Origin: Pogostemon cablin
Taxonomy: Eukaryota; Streptophyta; Magnoliopsida; Lamiales; Lamiaceae
NCBI GenBank assembly: GCA_023678885.1
Contig: CM042955.1
Span: forward strand, 23,137,835-23,201,834
DNA: 64,000 nucleotides
Direction: 5' to 3'
This document shows positions 20,341-31,839 of the stretch, one piece after another. The position numbers and the translations under genes are program-made. Under the pieces are notes generated by a model. It was given only the letters and a program-made list of their open reading frames with translations. It did no database searches and was not told the origin of the DNA. Every line of letters begins with the position of its first letter. Within the stretch, counting starts at the first letter, position 1.

Positions 20341-20849
20341 GAAAACCTTGATTAAATACATCTCAATGACCATTGGTTCTCCATTATGGATCCCAATCTG
20401 CAAATTTCCGCTTCTGATGAAGAAATTGATTTAGATTCACAAGAATTACAAATTCTATGGTCAAACGCGAATTGAACAGAATCATTAGATCTAAAATTGA
20501 TGTAAGAAATACAAATTATATAAACATTTACCCAAATCTTAGAGGGAAGTATTGAAGAGGAAGACAAACCTGATCGAGACGGGCGGTCGACTGAGAGCGG
20601 GCGATAGATGAATTGAATTTGAATTACCCCCATTGAAGAATAAACCCCCACGAATCGAATTTCGCTTAACCATAAGCAGCGATCCCAACCCCAATCGAGA
20701 TCGTAATCATGTTCATAAAGCGATTGGAAATTCTCCTTGTTGAGATTGTAGATAGCAATTTTGAAATTGAAAGGGGTTTGAATGGAGAAGAATGAAAAAA
20801 AAATTGAAAAGGAATAAGCTAAAGAAACAAAAAAGAAACATAAGAAAAA

Positions 20850-20975
20850 ATAAATACTCAGAAAATAGAAAGCGCGGTGAATTATCTCCTTCTGCCATGT
20901 AACTAAAGAAGATAGACAGTATATCCACATAAGCAAAAGAAAACGGTGGAATAGATGTCTTTAGATTCTTTCTAA
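20850..20975. repeat. Dispersed repeat, copy 1 (partner at 31840-31968)
   Basis: A stretch around ATTATCTCCTTCTGCCATGT followed by TATCCAC and AGCAAAAGAA recurs in the same orientation at 31840-31968 with about one difference in ten. Its nature is unknown. Confidence 0.75.
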
Positions 20976-21046
20976 GCCATTTGATGAGAACTGAATTTCA
21001 TTATTATGCATAAATGAAATAGAATTAAAGAATTGGTGTAACTTAC

Positions 21047-21622
21047 TGCTGAATTTTTGCGATAAGCTTCTCCAAATCCCACATTTCTCTGGGAGCAGCA
21101 CTACAGCAGAGCCGACATTTGCCTATTACATTTTATAAGAAAAAAAAATCACATCTGTTGTATATGAAAGTATATATAGCGCGACATAACATGATCAAAT
21201 AGAATTCTACCTCTAGCAGCTGCATTTTCTTTTGTAAGCCAAAAACATGTGGAGCCATTCGGGACCCTGGAGATATCATATACAACAATTAACAATTAGA
21301 TCGCATGGGGAATCAAGCTAAATATTTAATGTGGCCATTTTCATTGACACTAAGGAACTGGTGACAGAGAGGGTGCCAATGACATTTTATGCTTGAATTT
21401 AATTGCAAAAAAATTTAAACTGTATTAAAAACACATATACAACAAATTGAAATCGAAAACTAAGAGGTAGAAGGAACAAATACAAAAAAAACCTACCGAA
21501 GAAGCTCAGCTTCACTGGGAAATGGTGACAATTGGATTAATATCTCAACATTTTGGTTCCAGTCAGCAGCAGATGGTCGAATCATCCTGTTCCAATCTTT
21601 GCCGCTTCTCTCATAATCAAGC
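21047..21622 (-). pseudogene. Remnant of a second unidentified intron-containing gene
   Basis: Three minus-strand exon-like blocks with GT/AG borders keep one phase: about 21622-21497 (DYERSGKDWNRMIRPSAADW, then EILIQLSPFPSEAELL), 21266-21211 (PNGSTCFWLTKENAAAR) and 21115-21047 (KCRLCCSAAPREMWDLEKLI). The in-phase joining of three blocks argues for a genuine gene. I do not recognise the protein; the CxxCC cluster may be incidental. No start codon or terminal exon is found, and the 20352-20936 frame downstream is hydrophobic low-complexity and probably not part of it. Confidence 0.5.
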
Positions 21623-21895
21623 TTTCAGCCATTTAAGAAAAGATAGAAGACAACATTAGTTTCTACCTAGCAGTGATACTAATAATTAAAGAGATCATAA
21701 TTGCAACATTTTTGCATAATGATGCTGGTGTATAACAGGAAAAAGTCAATGAGCATAACAGGAAAAATTTTCTATAGAGTGCATATGTAAACTTCCCATT
21801 CCCATTTCTCCAGAGCTAATCAACTTGAAAAAATTCATGAGACAATACCTTATCAATTACAGGAAACTTTTAACATAGCAAATGAAACAAAGTTG

Positions 21896-21977
21896 TGACG
21901 CCCAGGTTTCATTTCACCGAATTATGACACTCGGCGAGATGAAACTTTGACGTCATTAAGTGAATGAGCTTATTCTA

Positions 21978-22017
<40 letters not shown>

Positions 22018-22847
22018 TTATTTATTTATTTATTTATTTTTTTATTTTTTTGAAATAAATTGAAAGTAATATGCCTGTGTAAACAAGATTAATATATAAT
22101 CATTTCGGAAGCATGAGTATTTTAGAACTTACGACATAGATTAAGATCCTGACATTATTTAACATGTGATATGGTATCTAAAGAAAAGATTTAATAAATT
22201 ATGTTACAAACATGTTCTTAATTAGACTTATTAGCAAACTTATAATATTGAGGGTAACTCCATGTCTCGTCACTGCAGTCATCTTTTGATCCTTAGCCTG
22301 AAAAAATTTAATAAAGGAGGGTGTGAGATAACTTCTCAGTGGGCGATCCGAGGTCGTTACATGGGTTGGATAGTACATCGAAGTGAATATTTCTTCTTAG
22401 TATCTCTTAATCAAAGGACATCTTTTATATGACTCTTTCAGTCATCTTCTATCTTCGATATATCGGAAGGCCCCACTAAGGCTGGATGACTCTGAAGTTC
22501 ACCCAAAATCTTTAACTTGTGACCCGTAGGTCGAATGTCATGTGTATAATTCACAATAGTGTGACATTAATCAATTAGGAGTAGACTCTAAGTGAATTAA
22601 TTCACAGTAGATATTGTACTATTCCTAAATAACTATGACCACTAAGTGAGGAGGTACCATGACAACTTAATCTTCTTATTAATTAAACGTATGAGGCAGA
22701 TATCCAATAATATAACATTGATTTTATTTGTGACAGAATCACCCACCCGATTGAAGATAAGAGAGATTGGAGTCTTCAAGATTTAATTGCACCTTGCAAA
22801 AGGTCACATAATTTGCCATTAAGGATAATTGTTTACTCTCTTTATTA

Positions 22848-22850
<3 letters not shown>
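21896..22850. repeat. Possible LTR fragment
   Basis: It begins TGTGACGCCCAGGTTTC, like the TGTCACGCCC start of many plant Ty3 LTRs, and contains GTGAGATAACTTCTCAGTGG, also LTR-like in my experience of such sequences. No partner LTR, primer site or duplication is found. A (TA)n/(TTTA)n tract lies at 21979-22041. Confidence 0.4.

Positions 22851-22921
<71 letters not shown>
22851..22921. repeat. (AT)n microsatellite
   Basis: About 70 bp of pure AT dinucleotides. The reading frame through it encodes only alternating Tyr-Ile and is not a gene. Confidence 0.97.
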
Positions 22922-22924
<3 letters not shown>

Positions 22925-23870
22925 ATTATGATGTTAGTTAAGGTTACATATTTATTTGAATCTTTTAAATTCCCAAATGGAATTTACATATATATATTGA
23001 TAAATCAATTTGTAGTAACAGATATGAAATTATCAAAACTTTTATATCAAGATAATAAATAGTTCTCACACAAAATTAGATGATCTATTTTTTAGTACAA
23101 TCTTTGTAAAGGATAAAGTAAGCGTTTCAATGAGGTAAGGGATTTAAAAGAGTGGAAAGATAATTATCACAGTGGGTTATCAGACAAAATGCGGTGCTTC
23201 TTTTCAATTCTACAAGGTTGAGCACTAGTTTGGGATTTCTCTTTTATCTAAAATTTTGAGAACATAATTTAACATAAAAGCCATAAATTGTTTATTTAAA
23301 ATTTAAACTTATCCTAACTCAACAAAAACAAAATACGATAAAATTTCATCAATTAATATTGCCAAAATTCTCCTCTCCTCCTATTTTTCAGAATTTGCAA
23401 AACGAAAGAGAAGAAATTTTAGATAAATAACATTTTCATAATTACCAAGCAGAGATTCAAGTCACACTGTAAGTTTGAAAATATGAAGTCCTATTATTAT
23501 GCGCATGCTCATTAATTATACATACATGAATCATTTCATCATTTTTTTTTCAAAAATGATAAATATATTTTTTTCCAAAATGATAAATACATAAATAATT
23601 TTCCAAAAAAAGAAAAATGATAAATATATACACTAACCTAAGCGGTTTAGCAGTGTCGATGGGAGAGATGGGCAGTAGTACTGATGAGGAAGAGGAACAC
23701 CGCTGAGCTGAAGCAGTGAAAATAATTTTCCCCCCTTTCCTTTTTTTTTTTTTTTGTCGTCGTCGCAAGGAAAAGAAAAAAATAGAAAGTGGGAAAAGGG
23801 AAAGAAAGAAGCTACATGACTAAGGATGATTTTATATTAGTCTGAAGTGGGAGAGGAAGTAGACAACTCT
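22922..23870. other. Intergenic, no gene seen
   Basis: AT-rich, with T-runs near 23540 and 23740. It forms the left flank of the Harbinger element. Confidence 0.5.
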
Positions 23871-24144
23871 TTAGAGCATCTCCAGCAGTGCGCTGGAGCA
23901 CCACTCTAGCGCAAAATTTGTTCTCCGCGCTAAAATAAAGATTGCTACAGAACAGCGCCAGATGTGGCGCAGAAAATAAGTTTGCGCTATCCACTATTTA
24001 CGTATATTTAATAATATAATCTATTTATCCATTTTTATCTTTAATATTTTAAATTAATAAAATTGAACCCCTTTCTTTTAATTTTGCATTTTATGTAATT
24101 GCTGATCCCATCTCTTTTAATAATTGCTTGTTCACTTTCCTGCA

Positions 24145-25842
24145 TGTGTCCCCAAGTGTAGGGAATCAATTGTAGTTCACGTGCGACCAAGTCAAAAATA
24201 TTTATATCGTTCCCCAAAGATAATTATAGATCACTTATCTAATCTAATTATGACTATTCTATTTTAAGACAAATCTGGTTTTGGTTTAGATAATTACTAA
24301 AAATAATAAATAACAAATAATTAAATAAGGAAAGTAGTATTCAAGAGAGAAGATAGATAGCACTAGGTAATCCAGTTAAATTGGCTAAATCAAGTCACTA
24401 GACAATTGGTTAGAATCCCTGCAGTTCTTATGAAAGCATCACTTAATTATGTTAAACCCCTTTGGTTAAGTAAACTTAACACATAAATCTGGTTCAAACC
24501 CTCAGATGCAGAAGAATTATTCCTACTCCCTTTCTAGGTACTTAAGAATTAATCCCCAATTTCCACCTAACAATCTAAAATAGATATATTAAGTGTTCAA
24601 TATTAATAGTTCTAATGAATAAATGTTATATGGATTAGTCCCCTTTACCCATAACAGGTTGACAAATATATTACCTCACAAACAATAGAAGTTTAAGCAT
24701 GCAATAGGTATTGACATGCACTTGAAAAGACAAATCATATAGGACAAAATATAAGTCTCAAATCAAAACATTAATAAGGGAATAAGTATACTGCAGGTAT
24801 CCAACCTTAAATCTAAAATATTAATTTAAACCAATTCAACCTTCAAAACCTAGCACTATCCAAGAAGTACTAGCCCATGGTGTTACAAGCAACACCCATG
24901 GTTAGGTAAGAAGACAATCCCATAGGTCTATTATTCAAAATAAAGAAAGTAGGAATAAGAAAAACCCTAAATTTGGCGTGATCCTTTGTTCTTCCTTCCA
25001 TGATTCTGAACCTTCTTGTTCTCCTTCTCAAGTAAGCAATACTGATGTGTGTGTGGAGTTGTGGAACTTTGTGTGTGTGAAAACTTAGGGTTTGGAACAT
25101 CCCAAGGACTCCTTTTATAGTACAGGACTGATCCTCCACGAAATCTGACTTGGAAGTGGGCTTTTTTACGTTAAAAACACGAACGGGCCGAAAAACGACG
25201 AAACGGGCTCGCTGGGAAGCGGCACTGGTCGTGCCAAATGTGGCACGGGTCGTGCCGGACACGGACGTGCAGCATTTCTCGGCTGCATCGGCAGCACGGG
25301 CTGGCTGGACACCAGGCACTGGTCGTGCCAAAATGTGGCACGGGTCGTGCCACCCGTTGGCTGCCTGCGCGACCTCACGGTTTTGCTCATAACTTCTTCA
25401 TCCGATCTCCAATTGAGCTGATTTTTGGGCTCACGTGATCCTTTCTTCCTTAGCTTTCCAACCATATAAAGAACTCCCAAAAACTCATCCATTTGAGTAT
25501 GGTACGAGTCGTGCAAAGTATTGGCACGAGTCATGCACTTTCGGGGCGTGCTGGGCGGTCGTGCACATCATGGCCGGCACTAGTGGACTATGTGGGCTGC
25601 ACGACCCATGCCAAGGCTGGCACGAGTCATGCCATGCTCCACCAATTCTTATTTTGGCTCGGCTTCGCTCCCGACTTCCGTTTTTGCTCTTTTTACCTCA
25701 TTTTCCACCTGAAAACACGAAATAACACCTCACGTGCATCTGAAACACAAATTTATGCAATTCTACCACAAGATGCTCAAATACGGATATAAATCCCACA
25801 ACACGGTGCTAAATCGGACTCTGAAATACGCAGATTTTCACA
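24145..25842 (-). repeat. Solo LTR of a Ty3/gypsy element (minus orientation)
   Basis: The ends read TGTG...CACA when the outer borders are placed at 24145 and 25842. On the minus strand ACTATAAAAGGAGTCC (about 25110-25122) is a good TATA box, and the final segment ending CTACACTTGGGGACACA resembles the end of the Athila/Tat-type LTR at 60880-60917. No internal genes and no second LTR are present, so it is a solo LTR. I found no clean 5-bp duplication, so borders are approximate. Confidence 0.65.
25190..25640. repeat. Palindromic GTCGTGCC/GGCACG word array in the solo LTR
   Basis: At least eight copies of GTCGTGCC-like words and their inverse GGCACGAC/GGCACGAG occur, often paired as hairpins (GTGCCAAATGTGGCAC and GGCACGGGTCGTGCC). 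The block is much more GC-rich than its flanks and lies upstream of the TATA box in U3. Confidence 0.85.
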
Positions 25843-25959
25843 CTAATCAATAATTCTCACTTTTAATATTTACGGTAATTTTATCATTTTTTATTTATTT
25901 AATTTTTGTTTTATTACATTAATTTATTTAGTTTTTTAATATTTTAAAATTAATATATA

Positions 25960-26266
25960 TTAATTACTGTATTTTTAGAAATTATGAAATTTTAATTTTA
26001 ATTTTTTTATCCAAATTATAATTTATATTAAATTACAATATTGATTAACTAAAAACTATAGAATATGTAATTTAAAATTTTAATAATAAATATATTTTAT
26101 TTATTAAATTGATATCAATAAATATATAGTTTATTGAATTTATTAAATTCTAAATTAGTTTAATCATATAAATATTAATTTAAAATTTAATATAAAATGA
26201 AATATTCTAAGAATATTCCATATAATGCGAAAATATAGTGCAAGCTGCTGGAGTTGTATTGTAAAT
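25960..26266 (+). repeat. Direct subterminal repeat of the Harbinger element, copy 1
   Basis: It matches 29470-29724 in the same orientation, ending GCTGGAGTTGTATTGTAA in both. Direct rather than inverted arrangement suggests a partial duplication or a deleted sister element fused on the left. Confidence 0.7.
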
Positions 26267-26451
26267 CATATATTTTTTAATATTATTTTAGATTATTATT
26301 TTAAACTTTAAATTACAACGTTGATTAACTAAAATAAAAACATTGCACACAATACTTAAGAAGATAAATTACAAAATACTTAAAATTATAAAAGCACACT
26401 AATTAAATTACATGAAAGATTAAAATCCTAAAACATAGATATATATTACTT

Positions 26452-27471
26452 CTAATAATCACCAAGATTACTTCCTGATCCCCCAAAATCTTGAAAAAAC
26501 CCACCAAACATGTTAAACGCACCTGCTTGTGGTTGAGCTTGTTCATTTTTTTCTTGTAAGATTTTTTCTTGTGCTTTTCGAAAGTATTCACGTCGACGGG
26601 GATCTGCAATGGTTTCCAAATCTATCATTAAAATTCTATTTTCCTCTACCAATTTAGTTGCTTCTGCTAGTTGCCTCTGTGATTCAGCCATTTATTTTTG
26701 TGATTCAATTCTTTCCCTTCGCAACTCGATATCATGATCCCTTTGAGAAACCGATTCCATCATTAACTCTTGAAGTTTGGCATTGTCTTGTTGAATTGAC
26801 TTGAGATATTCAGACATATCTTCATTTTTCTTTCTTTTCATTTTAGTCTTTTTCACGCCGTCGGGTCTTCGTGAAGAAGAAGAACCACCACTGGCATTTT
26901 CATCACTTAAAATAATAGAAAATGAAGATAATTCAGGATTTGATGGAATCGGAGATTCTTGTTCATCAGGTGAGTATTGTACGGACTTTCATGGATTATC
27001 AGCAGAATACGACTTCAGGTTTTTTGTGATATGCCACACATGGCCAAACAAGAATGGCTCCTCACATTCTTGTAAATATAATGTTCTTGCCATATTGTAC
27101 TGCATGATAAACAAAAATATGTTATAAAAGAACAACACATATTGCATAAAGGAAAAAAAAATACACAAGTTTCTCACTATATCATTCTCAGAAGCTCCAC
27201 TTGGATGTTGTCTTTCGATTTGATCCACACACCCTTTGAATTTTGCAGAAGTATTTATTATTTTCTGCATATGACATTGGATTGATCGTTGATTGCAATC
27301 CGGCATTATCGGACTTGGTTTGTGGTTGTTATACTCTTTGATAACACGTTCCCAAAATTTGGATTTGCTTTGACGGTTACCAATTTCTGGATCTTCAGAT
27401 ATTTCTATCCAGCATTTGATGAGATGTTCATCCTCATTATCAGTGTAATTAGAACTTCTTTTCTTAGGCAT
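26452..27471 (-). pseudogene. Harbinger Myb/SANT-like DNA-binding protein
   Basis: It starts MPKKRSSNYTDNEDEHLIKC and continues EISEDPEIGNRQSKSKFWER then VIKEYNNHKP, the SANT/Myb-like domain of the second PIF/Harbinger protein, which binds the element ends and helps bring in the transposase. An intron with GTGAGA...CAG borders (about 27088-27168) follows IV. The second exon reads ARTLYLQECEEPFLFGHVWH and the C-terminal part ARTL... to LVEENRILMIDLETIADPRR is helical. Two in-frame stops are seen: TGA in place of Trp at 26989-26991, and TAA before MAESQRQL near 26692. Divergent from the transposase gene. Confidence 0.88.
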
Positions 27472-27599
27472 TGTAGAGGGATGTAATAGGCAAATTTTGA
27501 TGCGTGTATGTGTTTTTTTTTTGAGATTGGGTTTCAGTTGTGAAATTGTTATTATCTATCATCGTATTTATAGATGAATCTCATTGGAGGTTGAGTAGT

Positions 27600-27905
27600 T
27601 GAAAGTAGATGCATGTGACTGGTGGTTGCATGTGATACTGAATAGAAAATGCATGTGACTAGTGGTTGGGTTGCATGTGATTGGAATGGATGATGGATAT
27701 TGACTGGTGGTTGGATTACTAGATGTCTTTAAATGTGTGACAGAATGCATGTGACTTTAAATATTGGACAGAGTACATGTGATTGAGAATGGTAGTTGAC
27801 AGAATGTGACTTTGACTGGTAGTTGCATGTGTGAAGTTAATGGAGGATGCATGAGACTTTTGAATGTGAAATCGAGTGGTGGATGCATGTGACATTTGTG
27901 GTTGA
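27600..27905. repeat. Degenerate GCATGTGAC repeats between the two Harbinger genes
   Basis: About ten irregular copies of (T)GCATGTGACT and GACTGGTGGTTG fill the space between the divergent start codons. They could be binding sites or simply slippage products; only the repetition is seen. Confidence 0.65.
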
Positions 27906-28040
27906 TTGGTAGTTGACAGATTGGGTTGTATAAAAAGATGTGTATCATTGTTATTTGCTCACATTGTTTCTTTATTAGCCTTCTTACTTCATTTCATTAG
28001 CCATCATAAAATTCAATCATTCTTGAAAAAAAAATCAATC

Positions 28041-29363
28041 ATGAATCCCAATCATACTTCTTCACAAGACTCATCTGAAGATGAGTATGAACAAGTGATG
28101 GCTAGCTATGATGTAGAACAAATGTTGATAGCTCAACAAATCTACAATAATAATCTTGCAATAGCATGCTTGCTCAACCAATCTGGCGATAGCACCCATG
28201 GAGGCTCAGTTCCTGGTCGCAGAACAATCCATCGTAATCGAGAAGAGGCAGCCCAACGTCTATTCAACGATTATTTTGCTGAAAATCCAAAATTTAATGA
28301 AATAATATTTCGTAGACGTTTTAGAATGTCTCGATCCTTATTTATTCGTATTGTTGATGCAGTAAAAAATTATGATAATTACTTTGTGCAGCGAACTAAT
28401 GCAGCTGGAACACTTGGATTATCTACACTACAAAAGGCTACTACTGCATTTCGTATATTGGCATATGCATTACCTGCCGATGCGACTGATGAATACATCA
28501 ATATTGGTGAGTCTACTGCAATCGAATGTGTGAAGAGATTTTGTCATGCTATTGTGGAGATATTCGGAGACCACTATTTAAGATCGCCTAATGCCAATGA
28601 TATTGCTCGACTACTATACATTGGAAAACAACGTGGTTTTCCAGGAATGTTAGGTAGTCTAGATTGTATGCATTGGAAATGGAAAAATTGTCCAACAGGT
28701 TGGGCTGGACAATATTCTGGGCGTAGTGGGTCTCCAACTATTATTCTTGAAGCCATAGCTGATTATGATCTTTGGATATGGCATGCATACTTTGGAATGC
28801 CCGGGTCTAATAATGATATTAATGTATTGGAGAGGTCCCCTCTCTTTGCTAACCTTGCAAGGGGGGTTGCTCCTCCTGCACATTATGTCATTCAAGGAAA
28901 AGAGTATAACATGGGGTATTATTTAGCTGATAATATTTACCCCAAATAGTCAACTATTGTGCAAACTATTCGAGACCCCCGCTCTGCAAAAAAGAGGCAT
29001 TTTGCAATGAAACAAGAAGCATGTAGGAAGGACGTAGAACGTGCTTTTGGTGTTCTTCAAAGTCGATTCGCAATTGTGGCAAATCCAGCTCGTTTTTGGA
29101 GTAAAGAAGATTTACATTATATAATGAGTGCATGCATTATTATGCATAACATGATAATTGAGGATGAACGAAATCTTGATAGCCCAATTGAATCTGCAAT
29201 GGAGGCACCGAATCCAAATATAGAGAATGTGGGTAATGAAAGCTTTGATTTCCAGACATTTCTTGCTCGTTATAGACAAATTAAAGACAAGGACGCGCAC
29301 CACGCACTTCGTAATGCATTGATCGACCATTTGTGGGAGGAGTATTCTAATTTTGAAAACTAA
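28041..29363 (+). pseudogene. Harbinger DDE transposase, one nonsense codon
   Basis: It starts MNPNHTSSQDSSEDEYEQVM. The helix-turn-helix region FRRRFRMSRSLFIRIVDAV lies near residue 100. The catalytic D of GSLDCMHWKWKNCPTGW, the second D of GSNNDINVLERSPLF and the E of HNMIIEDERN are all present, so the DDE triad is complete. The only break is TAG at 28947-28949 after IYPK, where relatives have Trp; the frame continues unchanged to 29363. Total length of about 440 codons is normal. It would cut and paste the element into TTA targets together with the SANT-like partner. Confidence 0.95.
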
Positions 29364-29924
29364 AAAATCTTTGTGGTTTTTAATTAGTATTTGTATTAAA
29401 TAAATTTTAGCGAGTCATGATTTTTATATGTGTTATTGTATCATTAATTCCAAGTATGCTCTTTTTTTTATTATAAATAATTTATAAATTATAGAAATTT
29501 AATTAAAATGTTGTATAAGAAATATATTACATTTATTAAATTAATATAATAAATACATAAATTAGTAAATTTATTAAAATTTAAATTAATATAATAAAAA
29601 ATATATAATTTATTAAATTAAAATATCATATAAATATTAATTTAAAATTAATATAAAATGGAATATTCTTGAAATATTCTGTTAGTGCAAAAATTTAGTG
29701 CAAAACTGCTGGAGTTGTATTGTAATTCTGCGCTAAAATAATGTAAAATCTGCGCTAGAATAGAGCAATCTGCTGGAGATGACATGAGATATATTATACT
29801 ACATATTAAATTGAAAGGGAAAGAAATGAGAGCGTGAGTCTCTGTTGCGGGTAGCGGCTGTTTTATAGGGGAAACAGAGGTAAGAAATCAAATCAATTCC
29901 TACCACGTTTCTAAATATGATTGG

Positions 29925-30019
29925 ACCAAAGTTCTAATCCCTGTAGCAGAGACGTGTTTTATCCCTCTCCAATAAAACTGAAATTATTATATTTATTTAA
30001 ATGTATACTGTTTATTTAT

Positions 30020-30066
<47 letters not shown>
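29925..30066. repeat. (TA)n microsatellite
   Basis: A TA run of about 40 bp (30025-30066), directly at the left end of a MITE. Confidence 0.9.
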
Positions 30067-30067
<1 letters not shown>

Positions 30068-30225
30068 TCCCTCCGTCCCAACTTAAGAATATTATTATTT
30101 AATGTGTAGTGGGTAGTTGTATTAGTGGGTGTGGGTGGTCCCATGTGTCCAAAAAAGAAAATGAGACTCTTTAGATTGGACGACCAAAATGGTAAAATGA
30201 CCCTCTTAGCCTGGGACGGAGGGAG
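30067..30225. mobile_element. Stowaway-type MITE, 159 bp
   Basis: CTCCCTCCGTCCCAACTTAAG at the left and CCTGGGACGGAGGGAG at the right are inverted repeats with TA on both sides (30065-30066, 30226-30227). It has inserted at the end of a (TA)n run. Confidence 0.9.
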
Positions 30226-30276
30226 TATATAGTATATTATTATTATTAAATATATGTATACATATATTTTTATGAG

Positions 30277-30547
30277 TAACTCTCTCGTGAGACGAGTTAT
30301 TTGTGAGACGGGTTGACCCATCACTAAAATATGCTTATTGTATAGATAAAATATACTTATTTGTAGTTAAAGTATATCAATAATAAATCATGTTATAACA
30401 CACTAAAATCATACTTTAATGCATAATTCAACATACTTTTAGAAAACGTACTTTAACCACTATTAAACATACTTTATCTAAATAATAAACATACTTTAAA
30501 ACGTCTCACAAATCGTCTCATTTAAATAACGTCTCACAAGAAACTTT
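30277..30547. mobile_element. Inverted-repeat MITE with GTGAGACG ends
   Basis: The left part has CTCTCGTGAGACGAG and TTTGTGAGACGGGTTG; the right part has CGTCTCACAAATCGTCTC and CGTCTCACAAGAAAC in inverse. The middle repeats ACATACTTTA. A shorter variant of the same words is at 4881-4910 beside the first LTR. The family is not named. Confidence 0.65.
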
Positions 30548-30689
30548 GTGTATTTTTATTATCATTCTTTATTTCCTTATACATCTTTTGAGTGCAATTA
30601 AATCTGAATATCACATCAAAGAAACTTTGAGCAAAAGAACGTGGTTAGAAAATTAAATTATTAATAAAAACGAACGAAGAACACATGAG

Positions 30690-30695
30690 AGCGCG

Positions 30696-30762
<67 letters not shown>
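30690..30762. repeat. (GC)n(AT)n microsatellite
   Basis: A short GCGCGCGCGC run continues into about 60 bp of AT dinucleotides. Confidence 0.95.
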
Positions 30763-30763
<1 letters not shown>

Positions 30764-31042
30764 GGTATTTATTTTATTATTATTATAGGATGTTACAAAA
30801 GTAGCCCTGAAATCAACTTGGGTCACTTGATGGGTCCATCACTAATAGCAATTAATCATGAATATTTAAGAAGATCATTGAATAGTTACCTTCTATTTAT
30901 CTAATTTCAACAGCTAATTAGAGGGCTTCAGTGGTTGATCAAGCGACCAGCGCGATGGCGCCAATAGTGGAAGAATCCAGTGTTGATGCTGAAAAAAAAC
31001 ATTAAAAATTGTATGATGTTAGAAAGATGGAGGAGATGAAGA

Positions 31043-31417
31043 GTGAGAAACTCACGTAGATCTATTCACAAAAAATTTTCTAATGGGACTGAGTCAACTC
31101 GCTTCTCGACCCTTCTCCGATCCGCCAACCTCGCCGTCTCCAAACCTCAATCCTCATTCCACCGCGCCATTCCAACCACGCTAGAGCCTCAAAACATCGA
31201 AGCAGCTGTCGCGGAAGCCCAACCCGAGCCGGATCTCCCGAAAAGGAGGCCTGTGGCCGGCTCCAGGGTCCATTTCCCCAACCCTAATAATGCAATCAAA
31301 GTGTCTCTCGATGGGTACCCGGTCGAAATCTCTAAACAAATGATAGTGCTCCATGCCTGCGTCGTCGTTGGTGTTGATATACAGAGGTTCTGTTACAACG
31401 ATTATATCGGCGACTGA
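31043..31417 (+). pseudogene. Exon-1 fragment of mitochondrial complex I 75 kDa subunit gene
   Basis: The frame starts MRNSRRSIHKKFSNG, a Ser/Arg-rich presequence for mitochondria. It then reads RRPVAGSRVHFPNPNNAIKV, LDGYPVEISKQMIVLHACVV and GVDIQRFCYN. This is the N-terminal [2Fe-2S] ferredoxin-like domain of NADH:ubiquinone oxidoreductase 75 kDa subunit (NDUFS1 family), the first iron-sulfur stop after NADH oxidation. It ends six codons after the first cluster cysteine; the other three ligands and over 600 residues are absent. Several normally conserved residues differ. Downstream is a MITE, so it is a fragment moved here, not a working gene. Confidence 0.85.
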
Positions 31418-31492
31418 GTTATAAAGAAGAGAATGAGAGATGGTAGACAATGATTTTTGAGAGAGAAAGGCGATCGGAGAGAAAAACATTAA

Positions 31493-31767
31493 GGTTATGT
31501 TCGGTTTCTGATTTAAAATCTAGGTTTTGATTTTCAAAATCCATATCCAAATTTTAAAAATCTCCCCTATATATACCTACTACATTCTCTCTCCTCAATT
31601 AATACATTTTCTCTCTTCATCTTTCCTCTCTCATTTAACTTTTTAAATAAATTAATATATTGATTTGACATAAGGTTAAAACCTACCCTACTCAAAACCC
31701 AAAACAAACATATACTAACACTATTCATGGTTTTCAAATCCCACATAAACTCAAACCAAACATTACC
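31493..31767. mobile_element. Tourist-like MITE
   Basis: The ends GGTTATGTTCGGTTT and AAACCAAACATTACC are inverted repeats flanked by TAA on each side (31490-31492, 31768-31770). The three-base TAA target fits PIF/Harbinger-derived MITEs. It is 275 bp with no coding. Confidence 0.82.
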
Positions 31768-31839
31768 TAAAGTAAGAAATTAAAATGGATTAAGAAAGAA
31801 AGAGAAAAAATAAATGCCAGAAGAATAAAAACGTAAGAA

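Larger units (their letters stand above)
23874..29785 (+). mobile_element. PIF/Harbinger transposon with both genes, carrying a solo LTR
   Basis: The left end GAGCATCTCCAGCAG is preceded by TTA, the family's usual 3-bp target. The right end near 29771-29785 reads CTGCTGGAGATG, its inverse, but the flanking TTA is not clean. TAGCGC words recur subterminally at both ends. Inside are a Myb/SANT-like gene (minus) and a DDE transposase (plus) transcribed away from each other, the standard two-gene layout. Three nonsense codons disable it. A 1.7-kb solo LTR sits at 24145-25842. Confidence 0.85.

Noticed and set aside
20352..20936. 194-codon minus frame
   Set aside because: Phe/Leu/Ser-rich low-complexity sequence with no motif and no link to the neighbouring exons; part of it is the dispersed repeat.
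22829..23062. 77-codon frame with a Tyr-Ile run
   Set aside because: It is an (AT)n microsatellite read as protein.
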